From Mycolicibacterium sp. CBMA 247 (GTDB taxonomy: Bacteria; Actinomycetota; Actinomycetes; Mycobacteriales; Mycobacteriaceae): a DNA stretch of 64,000 nucleotides. The notes under the pieces were generated by a model. That model had not been told where the DNA came from and made no database searches. It saw only the letters and a list, made by a program, of their open reading frames with translations. Location: NCBI RefSeq assembly GCF_009729095.1, contig NZ_VTGX01000002.1, positions 868,001 to 932,000 on the forward strand, read 5' to 3'. Within the stretch, counting starts at the first letter, position 1; each line of letters opens with the position of its first letter. Of this stretch, positions 1-8,787 are shown in pieces. The translations under genes were made by a program, and so were the position numbers.

Positions 1-1
1 A

Positions 2-631
2 CAGGCCTGCGAGTACCACGATCTCGGTTTCTACGGTTGGTGCCTGCTCGAGCTGACCGAGGCCGGTGTGCGCGTCGGTAAGCGGGATGTCGCCGAGGAC
101 GCGGTGCGCCGGTTGGAGGCGGGTGCGGGTGCCAGTGAAACAGATTGGGGGCTCGGCACATTGGCCAGTGCGCGGGCCCTTGTGGCCGATGGTGCCGAGG
201 CCGATGCGTTGTTCAATGAGTCCATCGAGCGGCTGGGCCGCAGCCGGGTCGGGGTGCAGTTGGCCCGAACCCATCTGCGCTACGGGGAATGGTTGCGTCG
301 CCAGAAGCAGCGCGCCAGCGCGCGTGAACACCTCAACACGGCCTACGAGATGTTCACGAAGATGGGGGCACAGGCCTTCGCCGAACGTGCCCGGCGTGAG
401 CTGACCGCCACCGGTGAGAAGGTGCGCAAGCAACCGTTGGCCTCGGGCGACGAACTGACCGCGCAGGAGGCGCAGATCGCGCAACTGGCCCGCGACGGGC
501 TGACCAATCAGGAGATCGGTGCGCAGCTGTTCATCAGCACCCACACCGTCGAATGGCACCTGCGCAAGGTCTTCGTCAAGCTCGGCCTCAGCTCACGCAG
601 GCAACTGCGATCGGTCTCCTGGACCAGTTAG
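2..631 (+). CDS. LuxR-family transcriptional regulator, C-terminal part (5' end outside window)
   Basis: The reading frame is open from the first bases of the window, so the start lies upstream. The visible part is a helical, TPR-like region followed by a C-terminal LuxR-type helix-turn-helix over about the last 60 residues, with the typical LTAQEAQIAQLARDGLTNQE start and an ISTHTVEWHLRKVF recognition helix. This layout fits the large LAL (ATP-binding LuxR) regulators, but the ATPase part is not in view, so the subclass is inference. The stop codon is immediately followed by an inverted-repeat element. Confidence 0.85.
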   Translation, partial: QACEYHDLGFYGWCLLELTEAGVRVGKRDVAEDAVRRLEAGAGASETDWGLGTLASARALVADGAEADALFNESIERLGRSRVGVQLARTHLRYGEWLRRQKQRASAREHLNTAYEMFTKMGAQAFAERARRELTATGEKVRKQPLASGDELTAQEAQIAQLARDGLTNQEIGAQLFISTHTVEWHLRKVFVKLGLSSRRQLRSVSWTS

Positions 632-703
632 TGTCGCGCGCAAGCTGCATGTGATGTGCGACAACTGCCACACGCCCGTAAACCAGATTTGGACGCGCGA
701 CAC
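631..703. repeat. Inverted-repeat element abutting the 13E12-type gene
   Basis: A perfect 10-bp inverted repeat, GTGTCGCGCG at 631-640 and CGCGCGACAC at 694-703, bounds a 73-bp element. Its left end is the last base of the LuxR stop codon and its right end is the first base of the HNH-gene stop codon on the other strand. The right 29 bases (675-703) recur with 24 of 29 identities at 2012-2040 on the other side of the HNH gene. It could serve as a bidirectional terminator, a repeat element, or a cassette boundary. Confidence 0.6.
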
Positions 704-1953
704 TAGTTCGTCGCCGGTTGTGGTTGCGGCGGGAAGGGTTGGTACCACCACCAGTCGGCGCGTTCGCCGGTGGGGCCGGGGCACGGTTCTACTGTTGGCG
801 GTGGTTTCGTCGGCGGGCGAGCCAGCGATCCCGGGTGTAGTGGTCGACCGAGGTTGTCGGCGACGGTGAGTTGGTGGGCGGGTCCTGTGATGGTGATGCC
901 GCCCCGATGGTGCAACCGGTGGTGGTAGGGGCATACCAGCACGAGGTTGTCGAGTTCGGTGGGACCGCCGTCTTCCCAGTGTCGGATGTGATGGGCGTGC
1001 AGACCGCGGGTGGCCCCGCAGCCGGGAACCACACACATCTGGTCGCGATGCTCGAGCGCGCGGCGTAGCCGGCGGCTGATCTGTCGGGTCGCGCGGCCCG
1101 AGCCGATCACCTGGCCGCGCCGTTCGAACCAGACTTCGCAGGTGGCCTCGCACAGCAGGTAACGACGCTCGTCGTCGGTCAGCAGCGGACCCAGATGTAG
1201 CGCGGCGGTGTGGCGTTCGACGTCGAGGTGTACCACCACGGTGGTGTGCTGTCCGTGCGGGCGGCGAGCCACGTCGGTGTCCCAGGCGGCCTCGACCAGA
1301 CTCATGAAGGCGTCGATGCCGTCTGGGAACGGGGGTGCTTGGCCGGACATCGGATCGCCGGGCTCGTGATCGCGTTTCCAGTCGGCGATCTGCGCTTCGT
1401 GGTGAGACTGCAGGGCGGCGCCGAATTTCGCCGCTTCGATGTGCGGCAGTCGGATTCGCCAGGTGGTGTATTCGTCCTCGACGGTTTTGGTGATCGAGCG
1501 CTGGGGTTCGGGCCGCGGGTCGGGTTGGGGTCGTGGTTCGAGTTTGACCGCGGTGCGTAGTTGGGTGACCGTGGCGCTGGCCGCCAGTTCGGCGTAGTGC
1601 TCATCGGATCCGTCGGCCGCGCGTTCGGCGATGACGCCAACCTGATCCAGCGACAGTCGGCCCTTGCGCATAGCTTCCGCGCAGCGGGGGAACTGATCGA
1701 GCCGACGCGCGACCGCGACGACCGTGTCGGCATTCCGCGGGGCCGTGCCGGTCTTCCAGGCCACCAGCGCGCCGATCGAGCGGGCGCCGGTGGCACCGCA
1801 CAGCTCGTCGCGGTCCAGTTCGGCGACGATCTCCACGATGCGTCCATCGATCGCGTTGCGTTGACCGGTCAGCTCTGCCAACTCTTCGAACAAAACCTCC
1901 ACCCGCTCGTCAGGACGCAACCCGGTGACGAAAGTGGTTGCGGTCGAAGGCAT
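703..1953 (-). CDS. DUF222 / HNH endonuclease-like protein of the 13E12 repeat family
   Basis: A protein of 416 residues with an N-terminal DUF222 region (about residues 10-250) and a C-terminal HNH nuclease-like domain. The HNH part shows a CVVPGCG cysteine pair, HAHHIRHW, DNLVLVCPYHH and a final RLHH. Members of this family occur in many copies in mycobacterial genomes (REP13E12 elements in M. tuberculosis); nuclease activity has mostly not been shown. I chose the ATG at 1953 because the family usually begins shortly before the LRPDERVEVLFEELAELTGQ segment; an in-frame ATG at 1986 is the alternative. Imperfect direct repeats lie on both sides, suggesting arrival as a cassette. Confidence 0.85.
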   Translation of the reverse strand: MPSTATTFVTGLRPDERVEVLFEELAELTGQRNAIDGRIVEIVAELDRDELCGATGARSIGALVAWKTGTAPRNADTVVAVARRLDQFPRCAEAMRKGRLSLDQVGVIAERAADGSDEHYAELAASATVTQLRTAVKLEPRPQPDPRPEPQRSITKTVEDEYTTWRIRLPHIEAAKFGAALQSHHEAQIADWKRDHEPGDPMSGQAPPFPDGIDAFMSLVEAAWDTDVARRPHGQHTTVVVHLDVERHTAALHLGPLLTDDERRYLLCEATCEVWFERRGQVIGSGRATRQISRRLRRALEHRDQMCVVPGCGATRGLHAHHIRHWEDGGPTELDNLVLVCPYHHRLHHRGGITITGPAHQLTVADNLGRPLHPGSLARPPTKPPPTVEPCPGPTGERADWWWYQPFPPQPQPATN

Positions 1954-2011
1954 GACACCATCATCGCAGAGGGGTACGACATCCAATCCACGCCGCCACT
2001 GGCGATCCGCA

Positions 2012-2040
2012 CCCGTAAACCATATTCAGACACGCAACAC
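2012..2040. repeat. Second copy of the 29-bp repeat flanking the 13E12-type gene
   Basis: Starts CCCGTAAACCA and ends ACACGCAACAC; 24 of 29 positions match 675-703 in the same orientation. It lies just upstream of the HNH gene, so the gene sits between direct repeats. The 10-bp inverted-repeat partner seen at 631-640 was not found here. Confidence 0.55.
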
Positions 2041-2123
2041 CAGACCACGGGTTTTCAAGGGTCCCAAGCGTCGCCGCGGCGGCCAGGCTGAACCGCATAG
2101 CCCGATGCGAAAGGCCGACCCCG

Positions 2124-2984
2124 ATGGCGACAATCCTGCTGCAAACCACGATCCCGGCGAATGCCGATGACTGGGATGTCGGCCGTTTCACGATGCTGGC
2201 CGCCGAGCTCCGCGCGGCCGGGCACGACGTGCTGGCACGTAACCGGACCGACCACGGAGAGCGGGACCCGGTGCTCAGCCACCTCGACGAGCTGGGATTC
2301 GACCAGCTGTGGTTGATGGCCGTCGAGGTGGGCAACGGTCTGACACCCGACGAATGTGCGGCGATCGGCCGGTTCCGCGGGCTCGGCGGCGGGGTCCTCA
2401 CCGCGCGCGACCACCAGGATCTGGGCAGCTGCCTGCTGGCGTTGGGCTCGTTGGGGCAGGTCAACGAGTTCCACGACGCCAGCCTGGACCCCGCATCGCG
2501 ATGCGACGACCAGGACAATCCGCAGATTTCATGGCCCAACTACCACTCGGGCGCCAACGGCGACTACCAGCAGGTGCTGGCCGACGAGCCGGTGCACGAA
2601 TTGCTGCGCACCACCCGGACCGCCAGCGGCCGCATCGAATGGTTCCCGGCCCATCCGCATGAGGGTTCGGTCTCGGCTCAGGTGACGTTCGCCACGGTGC
2701 TGGCGCAGGGTCGCAGCACAGCGACGGGCAGGCAGTTCAACCTCGCGGTCGCACTCGACGGGGAGCACACGCCCGACGGCAGGCCGATGGGCCGGGCCGT
2801 GGCAGAGTCGACCTTCCACCACTTCGCCGACTACAACTGGGATCTGGACTGCGGGGCGCCGTCGTTCGTCACCGATCGGCCCGGCTGGCAGATGAAGGCC
2901 GATCCGTCGCGCCTGGCGGTGTTCAAGGATTACGTCCGCAACATCGCCACCTGGTTGCAGCCGCCGGATCACCCAGGGTGGTGA
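2124..2984 (+). CDS. Conserved hypothetical protein, possibly a ThuA/amidotransferase-like fold
   Basis: 286 residues, soluble, no signal peptide or membrane segment. A GAAAGG ribosome site at 2109-2114 supports the ATG. The N-terminal half has an alternating beta/alpha look (MATILLQTT, DQLWLMAVE, GGGVLTARDHQDLG) similar to class I amidotransferase-like or ThuA folds, and the second half is rich in His, Trp and Asp (NYHSGANGDYQQ, ESTFHHFADYNWD). I do not recognise a defined family. Its last 16 bases overlap the convergent ligase gene, so the two share a 3' end region; its role beside the DNA repair genes is unknown. Confidence 0.6.
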   Translation: MATILLQTTIPANADDWDVGRFTMLAAELRAAGHDVLARNRTDHGERDPVLSHLDELGFDQLWLMAVEVGNGLTPDECAAIGRFRGLGGGVLTARDHQDLGSCLLALGSLGQVNEFHDASLDPASRCDDQDNPQISWPNYHSGANGDYQQVLADEPVHELLRTTRTASGRIEWFPAHPHEGSVSAQVTFATVLAQGRSTATGRQFNLAVALDGEHTPDGRPMGRAVAESTFHHFADYNWDLDCGAPSFVTDRPGWQMKADPSRLAVFKDYVRNIATWLQPPDHPGW

Positions 2985-4048
2985 ATCAGGCCGGGAACAA
3001 TGTCGTTCAGGTCGAATGTGGTCGGCTGGTCCAGCTGCGCGTAGGTGCACGACCGTGGGTCGCGGTCGGGCCGCCAGCGGTTGAACTGGGCGGTGTGGCG
3101 GAACCGCCGGCCCTCCATGTGGTCGTAGCGGACCTCGACCACACGTTCGGGGCGTAGCGGCACGAAGGACAGGTCCTTGCCGGCGTTCCAGCGCGAGCCG
3201 CCGCCGTACTTGCGTGCGAGGTCCGGATCGGCGGCGACCTGTGCGGCCCAGTTCCATGGGTGGTTGTCGAAACTGGTTACCAGCGGCTGCAATTCGGTGA
3301 AGAGGGCACGGCGTCGCGCCATCGGGAAGGCGCCGATCACCCCGACCGATGCGAGTTCGCCGTCATCGGTGTAGAGCCCGAGCAGCAGCGAGCCGATCGT
3401 GTCCGGGCCCGACTTGTGGAGACGGTAGCCGGCGACCACGCAGTCGGCCGTCCGCTGGTGCTTGATCTTGACCATCACCCGTTTGTCGGGCTGATAGGTG
3501 AGCGTGAGCGGTTTGGCGATCAGCCCGTCGAGCCCGGCTCCCTCGAACTCGTCGAACCACCGCCGCGCGGTAGGCAGATCGGTGGTGGCCGGGGTGACAT
3601 GAAACGACGGGCCCGACCCCACCGCGTCGACGAGTGCAGCGCGACGCTCACTGAACGGTCGGCCCGTCAGGTCGTCGTCACCCAGTGCGAGCAGGTCGAA
3701 GGCGATGAAGCAGGCCGGGGTCTGTTCGGCCAGCAGGCGGACCCGGGACGCCGCCGGGTGCAGACGCAGTTGCAGGGCCTCGAAATCCAGGCCACGGTCG
3801 GTGGGTAGGACGATCTCGCCGTCGACAACACACCGCGGCGGGAGCTCGGCCCTGGCTGCCTCGACCAGTTCGGGGAAGTACCGGGTCATCGGCCGCTCAT
3901 TACGGCTGCCCAGCTCGACCTCGTCGCCGTCGCGGAACACCAACGCCCGGAAGCCGTCCCACTTGGGTTCGTAGGACGCGTCCGGTGGAATCTCGGCTGC
4001 CGGCTTGGCCAGCATCGGCGAGACGGGCGGCATCACAGGTAGCAGCAT
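2969..4048 (-). CDS. ligC2: ATP-dependent DNA ligase, LigC type (LigC2 position)
   Basis: 359 residues, the short LigC architecture: an adenylyltransferase domain followed by an OB domain, with no polymerase or nuclease domain. Motif I is YEPKWDGFRA with the AMP-accepting lysine at residue 29; also visible are FIAFDLLALG (motif III), GLDGLIAK (IV), VMVKIKH (V) and an OB domain with RPERVVEVRYDHMEG. It resembles M. tuberculosis LigC (Rv3731) closely from the first residues. The symbol follows the M. smegmatis order, in which polD1 adjoins ligC1 and ligC2 is next; that mapping is inference. It is divergent from the second ligase gene, with 218 bp between them. LigC enzymes seal nicks in backup end-joining or base-excision repair. 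Confidence 0.9.
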   Translation of the reverse strand: MLLPVMPPVSPMLAKPAAEIPPDASYEPKWDGFRALVFRDGDEVELGSRNERPMTRYFPELVEAARAELPPRCVVDGEIVLPTDRGLDFEALQLRLHPAASRVRLLAEQTPACFIAFDLLALGDDDLTGRPFSERRAALVDAVGSGPSFHVTPATTDLPTARRWFDEFEGAGLDGLIAKPLTLTYQPDKRVMVKIKHQRTADCVVAGYRLHKSGPDTIGSLLLGLYTDDGELASVGVIGAFPMARRRALFTELQPLVTSFDNHPWNWAAQVAADPDLARKYGGGSRWNAGKDLSFVPLRPERVVEVRYDHMEGRRFRHTAQFNRWRPDRDPRSCTYAQLDQPTTFDLNDIVPGLIHHPG

Positions 4049-4266
4049 GGCTCCGGATGTGGGTGTGGAATCTGAGATTTGTGGCTACTCAGTATGCGCT
4101 ACACAGTCCGGCCGAGTCGCGAGGCAAGAGCGGGAGTACCGGGTTTCAGGCGACCCCTCGGGTATGCGTCAAGCAGAGCGTGACTGGTCCCACCCGCCGC
4201 CGGGCACCCGCGCGATGAGTTGGCGGCGGCGCGGCGGTCTAGATCCATGAGAACCGATAGATCAGG

Positions 4267-5325
4267 ATGGAGCCCGTGGACCTACCCGTAGTGCCGCCGA
4301 TTGAACCAATGCTCGCCAAAGCCCAGACCACGGTGCCCGCCGATGCCGGGACCTGGTCTTACGAGCCGAAGTGGGACGGCTTCCGGGCGCTGGTGTTCCG
4401 TGACGGCGACGAGGTGGTGGTGCAGTCGCGTAGCGGAAAGGAACTCGGCCGCTACTTTCCCGAGCTGATCGACGCGCTGCGTGACGAGTTGAGTGGGCGC
4501 TGCGTTCTTGACGGCGAGGTGGTGGTGCCGCGCGAGATCGGCGGCCGGGTGCGGCTGGACTGGGAGTCGTTGTCGCAGCGCATCCATCCCGCCGAGTCGC
4601 GGGTGCGGATGCTGTCCGAACAGACCCCGGCGCACTTCATCGGATTCGACGCGCTGGCCACAGGGGATCGATCGCTACTGAGCGAACCGTTTCGGGTGCG
4701 ACGAGTTGCGTTGGCGGAAGCGATCGGTGAGAAAAAGTGGTGCCATGTCACCCGCACCACCGAGGATCCGGAGCTCGGGGCGCAGTGGCTGCAGACCTTC
4801 GAGGGCGCCGGCCTCGACGGGGTGATCGCCAAGCGGCTCGACGGCCCGTATCTGCCGGGCAAGCGGGAGATGGTCAAGGTCAAGCACCGGCGCGATGCCG
4901 ACTGCGTGGCCATCGGTTACCGCATCCACAAGAGCGGGGAGGGCATCGGGTCGATCCTGCTGGGCCTGTACCGCGCCGACGGTGAGCTGCAGATGGTCGG
5001 TGGCGCAGCCTCGTTCAGCGTCAAGGACCGGCTCAAGCTGCTGGCCGATCTGGAGCCGCTGAGGGAGGGCGATGAAGTCCGAGAGGGCGACCCGAGCCGC
5101 TGGAACTCGGCCGCCGACAAGCGCTGGATTCCGGTGCGCCCGGAGCGCGTATGTGAGGTGGCGTATGACCAGATGGAAGGCAACACCCTTCACGGGCAGC
5201 GCTTTCGGCATGCGGTGAAGTTCATGCGCTGGCGCCCGGATCGGGAACCGTCGAGCTGCACCTTCGGTCAGCTCGACGTGCCGTTGAACTACGACCTGTA
5301 CGACGTACTCGAGGGAGACAGCTGA
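4267..5325 (+). CDS. ligC1: ATP-dependent DNA ligase, LigC type (LigC1 position)
   Basis: 352 residues with the same two-domain layout as the neighbouring ligase but clearly divergent in sequence. Motif I is YEPKWDGFRA with Lys35; other ligase motifs are HFIGFDALATG, GLDGVIAK and EMVKVKH, and the OB domain carries RPERVCEVAYDQMEG. One base separates its stop from the polD1 start, so the two are co-transcribed and probably translationally coupled. A ligase next to a free-standing LigD-type polymerase, with no Ku gene nearby, matches the M. smegmatis LigC1-PolD1 pair. Confidence 0.9.
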   Translation: MEPVDLPVVPPIEPMLAKAQTTVPADAGTWSYEPKWDGFRALVFRDGDEVVVQSRSGKELGRYFPELIDALRDELSGRCVLDGEVVVPREIGGRVRLDWESLSQRIHPAESRVRMLSEQTPAHFIGFDALATGDRSLLSEPFRVRRVALAEAIGEKKWCHVTRTTEDPELGAQWLQTFEGAGLDGVIAKRLDGPYLPGKREMVKVKHRRDADCVAIGYRIHKSGEGIGSILLGLYRADGELQMVGGAASFSVKDRLKLLADLEPLREGDEVREGDPSRWNSAADKRWIPVRPERVCEVAYDQMEGNTLHGQRFRHAVKFMRWRPDREPSSCTFGQLDVPLNYDLYDVLEGDS

Positions 5326-5326
5326 G

Positions 5327-6370
5327 ATGGCAACATCGGCAACCGAACTCGACGTCGACGGGATCAAGGTCCGGTTCACCAGCCCGGACAAGGTGTATTA
5401 CCCGAAGCTCGGCTCGGCCGGGACCAAGGGCAAGTTGATGGAGTACTACCTGCACGTCGCCGACCGCATGGTGACGCTACTGCGGGACCGGCCGACGCAT
5501 CTGCAGCGGTTCCCCGACGGCATCGAGGGTGAGGAGATCTACCAGAAGCGGGTGCCGCAGAAGCGTCCCGATTATCTGGAGACCTGCACGGTGACCTTCC
5601 CGTCCGGGCGTACCGCCGACGCGCTCAAGGTGACTCACCCGTCTGCGATCGCGTGGGCCGCGCAGATGGGCACGATCACGCTGCACCCATGGCAGGTTCG
5701 GTGTCCGGACACCGAACATCCCGACGAGCTGCGCATCGACCTGGACCCGCAGCCGGGCACCGGGTTCGCCGAGGCCGCCGCGGTCGCCTGCGATGTGCTC
5801 AAGCCGCTTCTCGACGAGCTGGGCCTGGTCGGCTATCCCAAAACCTCCGGTGGCCGCGGGGTACACATCTTCCTGCGGATCAAGACCGACTGGGATTTCA
5901 TCGCGGTGCGCCGGGCCGGCATCGCCCTGGCCCGTGAGGTGGAACGGCGCGCTCCCGATGCGGTCACCACCTCCTGGTGGAAGGAGGAGCGAGGGGAGCG
6001 GTTGTTCATCGACTACAACCAGAACGCCCGCGACCGCACGTTCGCCTCGGCCTATTCGGCCCGCAAGACGCCGATCGCCACCGTCTCCACCCCGTTGTCC
6101 TGGGACGAGCTACGCGACGCCGATCCGGACGACTACACAATCGCCACCGTGCCGGATTTTCTGGCCGGACGCGAGGATCCGTGGGCAGACATCGATTCCA
6201 AGCAGCAGTCGCTGCAGCCACTGCTGGACCTGGTGGCCGCCGATGAGGAACGCGGCCTCGGCGATTTGCCCTACCCGCCGAGCTATCCGAAGATGCCGGG
6301 CGAGCCACCACGTGTGCAGCCCAGCAAGAAGGTCGCCGAACACTGGGACGAGCACGGCAACCGCCGGTGA
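5327..6370 (+). CDS. polD1: LigD-polymerase-like primase-polymerase (PolD1 type)
   Basis: 347 residues forming a single archaeo-eukaryotic primase (AEP) domain like the polymerase module of LigD. The metal-binding aspartates are in ELRIDLDPQPG, and the nucleotide-binding segment reads KTSGGRGVHIFLRI. Free-standing PolD enzymes add ribo- or deoxynucleotides at gaps and ends. It directly follows ligC1, suggesting fill-in and sealing by partner enzymes. A GGGAGACAG site upstream supports the ATG. It converges on the TetR gene with only 3 bp between stops. Confidence 0.9.
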   Translation: MATSATELDVDGIKVRFTSPDKVYYPKLGSAGTKGKLMEYYLHVADRMVTLLRDRPTHLQRFPDGIEGEEIYQKRVPQKRPDYLETCTVTFPSGRTADALKVTHPSAIAWAAQMGTITLHPWQVRCPDTEHPDELRIDLDPQPGTGFAEAAAVACDVLKPLLDELGLVGYPKTSGGRGVHIFLRIKTDWDFIAVRRAGIALAREVERRAPDAVTTSWWKEERGERLFIDYNQNARDRTFASAYSARKTPIATVSTPLSWDELRDADPDDYTIATVPDFLAGREDPWADIDSKQQSLQPLLDLVAADEERGLGDLPYPPSYPKMPGEPPRVQPSKKVAEHWDEHGNRR

Positions 6371-6373
6371 ACC

Positions 6374-6949
6374 TCACACCGTAGGTGTGCTCAACATCAG
6401 GTCCAGGAAGCGTTCGTAGCGGTCGGCGGCCGTGAGGGCTTCGGCTGAGTCCATGAGGTGCAGCACCCCGATGCCCGTGGCAAACGTGGCTTGGCCGCGC
6501 AGGCGCGCATCCTCGGGGCTGAAGCCGTAGTCGAGGTAGGCCTTGGTCACCGCGACCAGAACCCGGTGATCGGCCGCCCGCACGTTTGCCGCGGCGATGT
6601 CGTCGGATCTGGCCCACTCCCGCATCGCGCGTTCCAGGATCCAGTGCTGGGGGCTGAGCAGTGCCTTCATCATTCGCGACAGACGTTCGCGCGGCGGCAG
6701 ATCTTCGAGTTCGGCCAGCGAGCGGCGGTCCTGCTCCAGGAATACATTCCATGACGCCACCAGGGCGGCCAGGAAGCCCTTCATATCGGTGAAATGCCAG
6801 TAGAAGCTGCCCCGGGTGGCGCCGATCTGCTCGCAGAGCCGTTCGATCTTGAGGGCCCGTATCCCTTCGGAGGCCAGCAGGGCATAGCCGGCCTGCACCC
6901 AGTCGTCGGCGGTCAAGCTGCCGGGCGTGCCCTTGCGTTCGCCTGCCAT
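6374..6949 (-). CDS. TetR-family transcriptional regulator
   Basis: 191 residues; N-terminal helix-turn-helix (about residues 15-60) with LKIERLCEQIGATRGSFYWH, followed by an all-helical ligand-binding half. It starts 4 bp after the Gre-like gene and is probably the last cistron of the dadA-like/gre-like/tetR operon, so it may control that operon or a distant target. The ligand cannot be told from sequence. Confidence 0.9.
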   Translation of the reverse strand: MAGERKGTPGSLTADDWVQAGYALLASEGIRALKIERLCEQIGATRGSFYWHFTDMKGFLAALVASWNVFLEQDRRSLAELEDLPPRERLSRMMKALLSPQHWILERAMREWARSDDIAAANVRAADHRVLVAVTKAYLDYGFSPEDARLRGQATFATGIGVLHLMDSAEALTAADRYERFLDLMLSTPTV

Positions 6950-6953
6950 CCCA

Positions 6954-7421
6954 TCAGATTAGGGCGCGCACCTCGTGCATCCCGAAAGGCACGGCGCTGA
7001 TCAGGGTGACCGGCACGGCCTCCCCGCTCGGCACCGGATAGCGCCGCTGCTCGCCGGGGCGCGCGCCGACGATGGCCTCGCCCAACGGTGAGTTCACCGA
7101 ATAGACCTCCAGATCGCCGTATTCGGCGCCGCGGATGCCCAGGAGGAACGTCTCGATTTCGCCGGTCAGGTCGTAGCGCACGGTCAGCACCATGCCCGGC
7201 TCGGCCACCCCGTCGTCGGGCGGATCCTCACCAACGACAGCGTTGAGCAGCAGATCGTGGATCTGCTGGATGCGGGACTGGCGGGCCCGCTGGATCGCGA
7301 CCTGGTTTTCGTCGGAATCCTCGGCGGCTTCGTTGGAGATCAGATCACGCAGTGTCGTCAACTCGTCTTGGAGCCGGTCGTAGGCCTGTGGGGACAACCA
7401 AACACGTTGGCTTACAGTCAT
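6954..7421 (-). CDS. GreA/GreB-family (Gre-like, secondary-channel) protein
   Basis: 155 residues from the ATG of MTVSQRVW; the frame is open further upstream, but that would run into the preceding gene. The N-terminal part is a charged helical stretch (about residues 10-70) and the C-terminal part is a GreA/GreB C-terminal FKBP-like domain ending in SPLGEAIVGARPGEQRRYPV. The family ranges from transcript cleavage factors to inhibitors such as mycobacterial Rv3788. I do not see the usual acidic Asp/Glu pair of GreA at the coiled-coil tip in its normal context, so a true cleavage factor is less likely. It lies 8 bp after dadA. Confidence 0.8.
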   Translation of the reverse strand: MTVSQRVWLSPQAYDRLQDELTTLRDLISNEAAEDSDENQVAIQRARQSRIQQIHDLLLNAVVGEDPPDDGVAEPGMVLTVRYDLTGEIETFLLGIRGAEYGDLEVYSVNSPLGEAIVGARPGEQRRYPVPSGEAVPVTLISAVPFGMHEVRALI

Positions 7422-7429
7422 TGTCGTTC

Positions 7430-8680
7430 CTATCGCAGAGGGTCGAATTCCCGCAGTGCTTCGGGTTGCTTTTCGGTGGTGATGTATTCGGCAAGCAGTC
7501 GGCCGGTGACGGGACCGTGGGCCAGTCCCCACATCCCGTGACCGCCTGCCACGTAGAGGCCCTGTGCCACTTCGCCGATCAGTGGGCGCCCGTCCGGGGT
7601 GACTGGGCGCGGGCCCACCCAGACATCGCTTCGGTGGTCCCAGTCCACACCGTCGAGCAACGGGGCGGCCGACGCGACGATCGCGTCGACGCGCGGTGGT
7701 TGCAGCGGGTCGTCGGGCGAGCGGAACTCCATGGTTCCGGCTACCCGCAGCCGGCCCGCATACGGCGTGCAGGCGACGCGCGCGTCAGGCAGGTAGATGG
7801 GCCCGAGGATCGGGCGGTGCAGCGGCACGGTGAACGAGTAACCGCGACCGGCCCGTACCGGCGTGCGGACCCATGGCTTGGCCAGCTTCGACAGCCATGC
7901 CCCGGTGGCGATCACCGCGGTTTCGGCGCTCAGTGACCGGTCCGGCAGATCCACGTCGACTCCGGCGCTCACCGGCCGAATGCCGGTCACCTCGCCGATC
8001 ACCAACTCGGCGCCCCTGGCGACGACGGCATCTCCCAGCGCGTGCACGAACCGGCCCGGATCCACGAAGCGCTGGCCCTGCACGCTGATGCCTGCGGTGA
8101 TCGCCGCCGACGCCAGCGGGACATGCTCGCGCAGCATCTCACCGGACAGGCCGGTGACCGTCACGGTCTGGCCGACGGCCGCCATCCGGCGTAGTTCGGT
8201 CATCAGGTGTTCGGCCTGGTGCGCAGTTTCGAACAGTGCGGTGATCGCCCCGTCGGTGGTCGGCACGGCCACTCCGTTGGCGGTCAGTACGTCGTAGGCC
8301 TCGATGCACTCCTCGTTGAGCGGCAGGTTGGCCTTGGCGGCCCTGGTCCACGACGAGAGCCGGCAGTTCATGGCGAACCGGGCCAGGAACGACCACAAAC
8401 CGAGGTCCGCGGTCGGCGGAATGTGCAGCGGGGCCGTCCGGCTGGCAAGCGACCGCAAGCCGTAACGCAGCACTGCCGGATCGTTGAGGGGGATGGTCAG
8501 CGTCGGCGAAACCCAACCGGCGTTACCCCATGACGCACCCGCGGCCACCCCGGTCCGGTCGACCACGGTGACCTGGACTCCCCGCTCCTGCAGAAACCAC
8601 GCAGTAGACAGGCCGACGATGCCTGCACCCACGACGACCGCTGACCGCGGACCGCCGTCAATGCGTTCGTAGCCGACCAC
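7430..8680 (-). CDS. D-amino-acid dehydrogenase-like FAD-dependent oxidoreductase
   Basis: 416 residues of the DAO superfamily. The FAD-binding Rossmann motif is at the N-terminus (VVVGAGIVGLSTAWFLQERG), followed by GVAAGASWGNAGWVSP, typical of DadA-like enzymes, and a C-terminal FAD contact in RPLIGEVAQGLYVAGGHGMWG. DadA oxidises D-amino acids to 2-oxo acids, passing electrons to the respiratory chain. The start is a GTG at 8680 preceded by a strong GGAGGTGAT site. First gene of a three-gene unit with the Gre-like and TetR genes. Substrate is inferred from family only. Confidence 0.85.
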   Translation of the reverse strand: MVGYERIDGGPRSAVVVGAGIVGLSTAWFLQERGVQVTVVDRTGVAAGASWGNAGWVSPTLTIPLNDPAVLRYGLRSLASRTAPLHIPPTADLGLWSFLARFAMNCRLSSWTRAAKANLPLNEECIEAYDVLTANGVAVPTTDGAITALFETAHQAEHLMTELRRMAAVGQTVTVTGLSGEMLREHVPLASAAITAGISVQGQRFVDPGRFVHALGDAVVARGAELVIGEVTGIRPVSAGVDVDLPDRSLSAETAVIATGAWLSKLAKPWVRTPVRAGRGYSFTVPLHRPILGPIYLPDARVACTPYAGRLRVAGTMEFRSPDDPLQPPRVDAIVASAAPLLDGVDWDHRSDVWVGPRPVTPDGRPLIGEVAQGLYVAGGHGMWGLAHGPVTGRLLAEYITTEKQPEALREFDPLR

Positions 8681-8787
8681 GACATCACCTCCACAGCCGA
8701 AGTTGCCCAGGACAACTCCATGTTGGGGGTGATGACCTCCCGGCTGTTTGCGTCAGACCGACAAACAGCAGCGGTGTGATTGTCGGG

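Noticed and set aside
4005..4250. 81-residue open frame between the two ligase genes
   Set aside because: Starts inside the antisense of ligC2, no ribosome site, no recognisable features.
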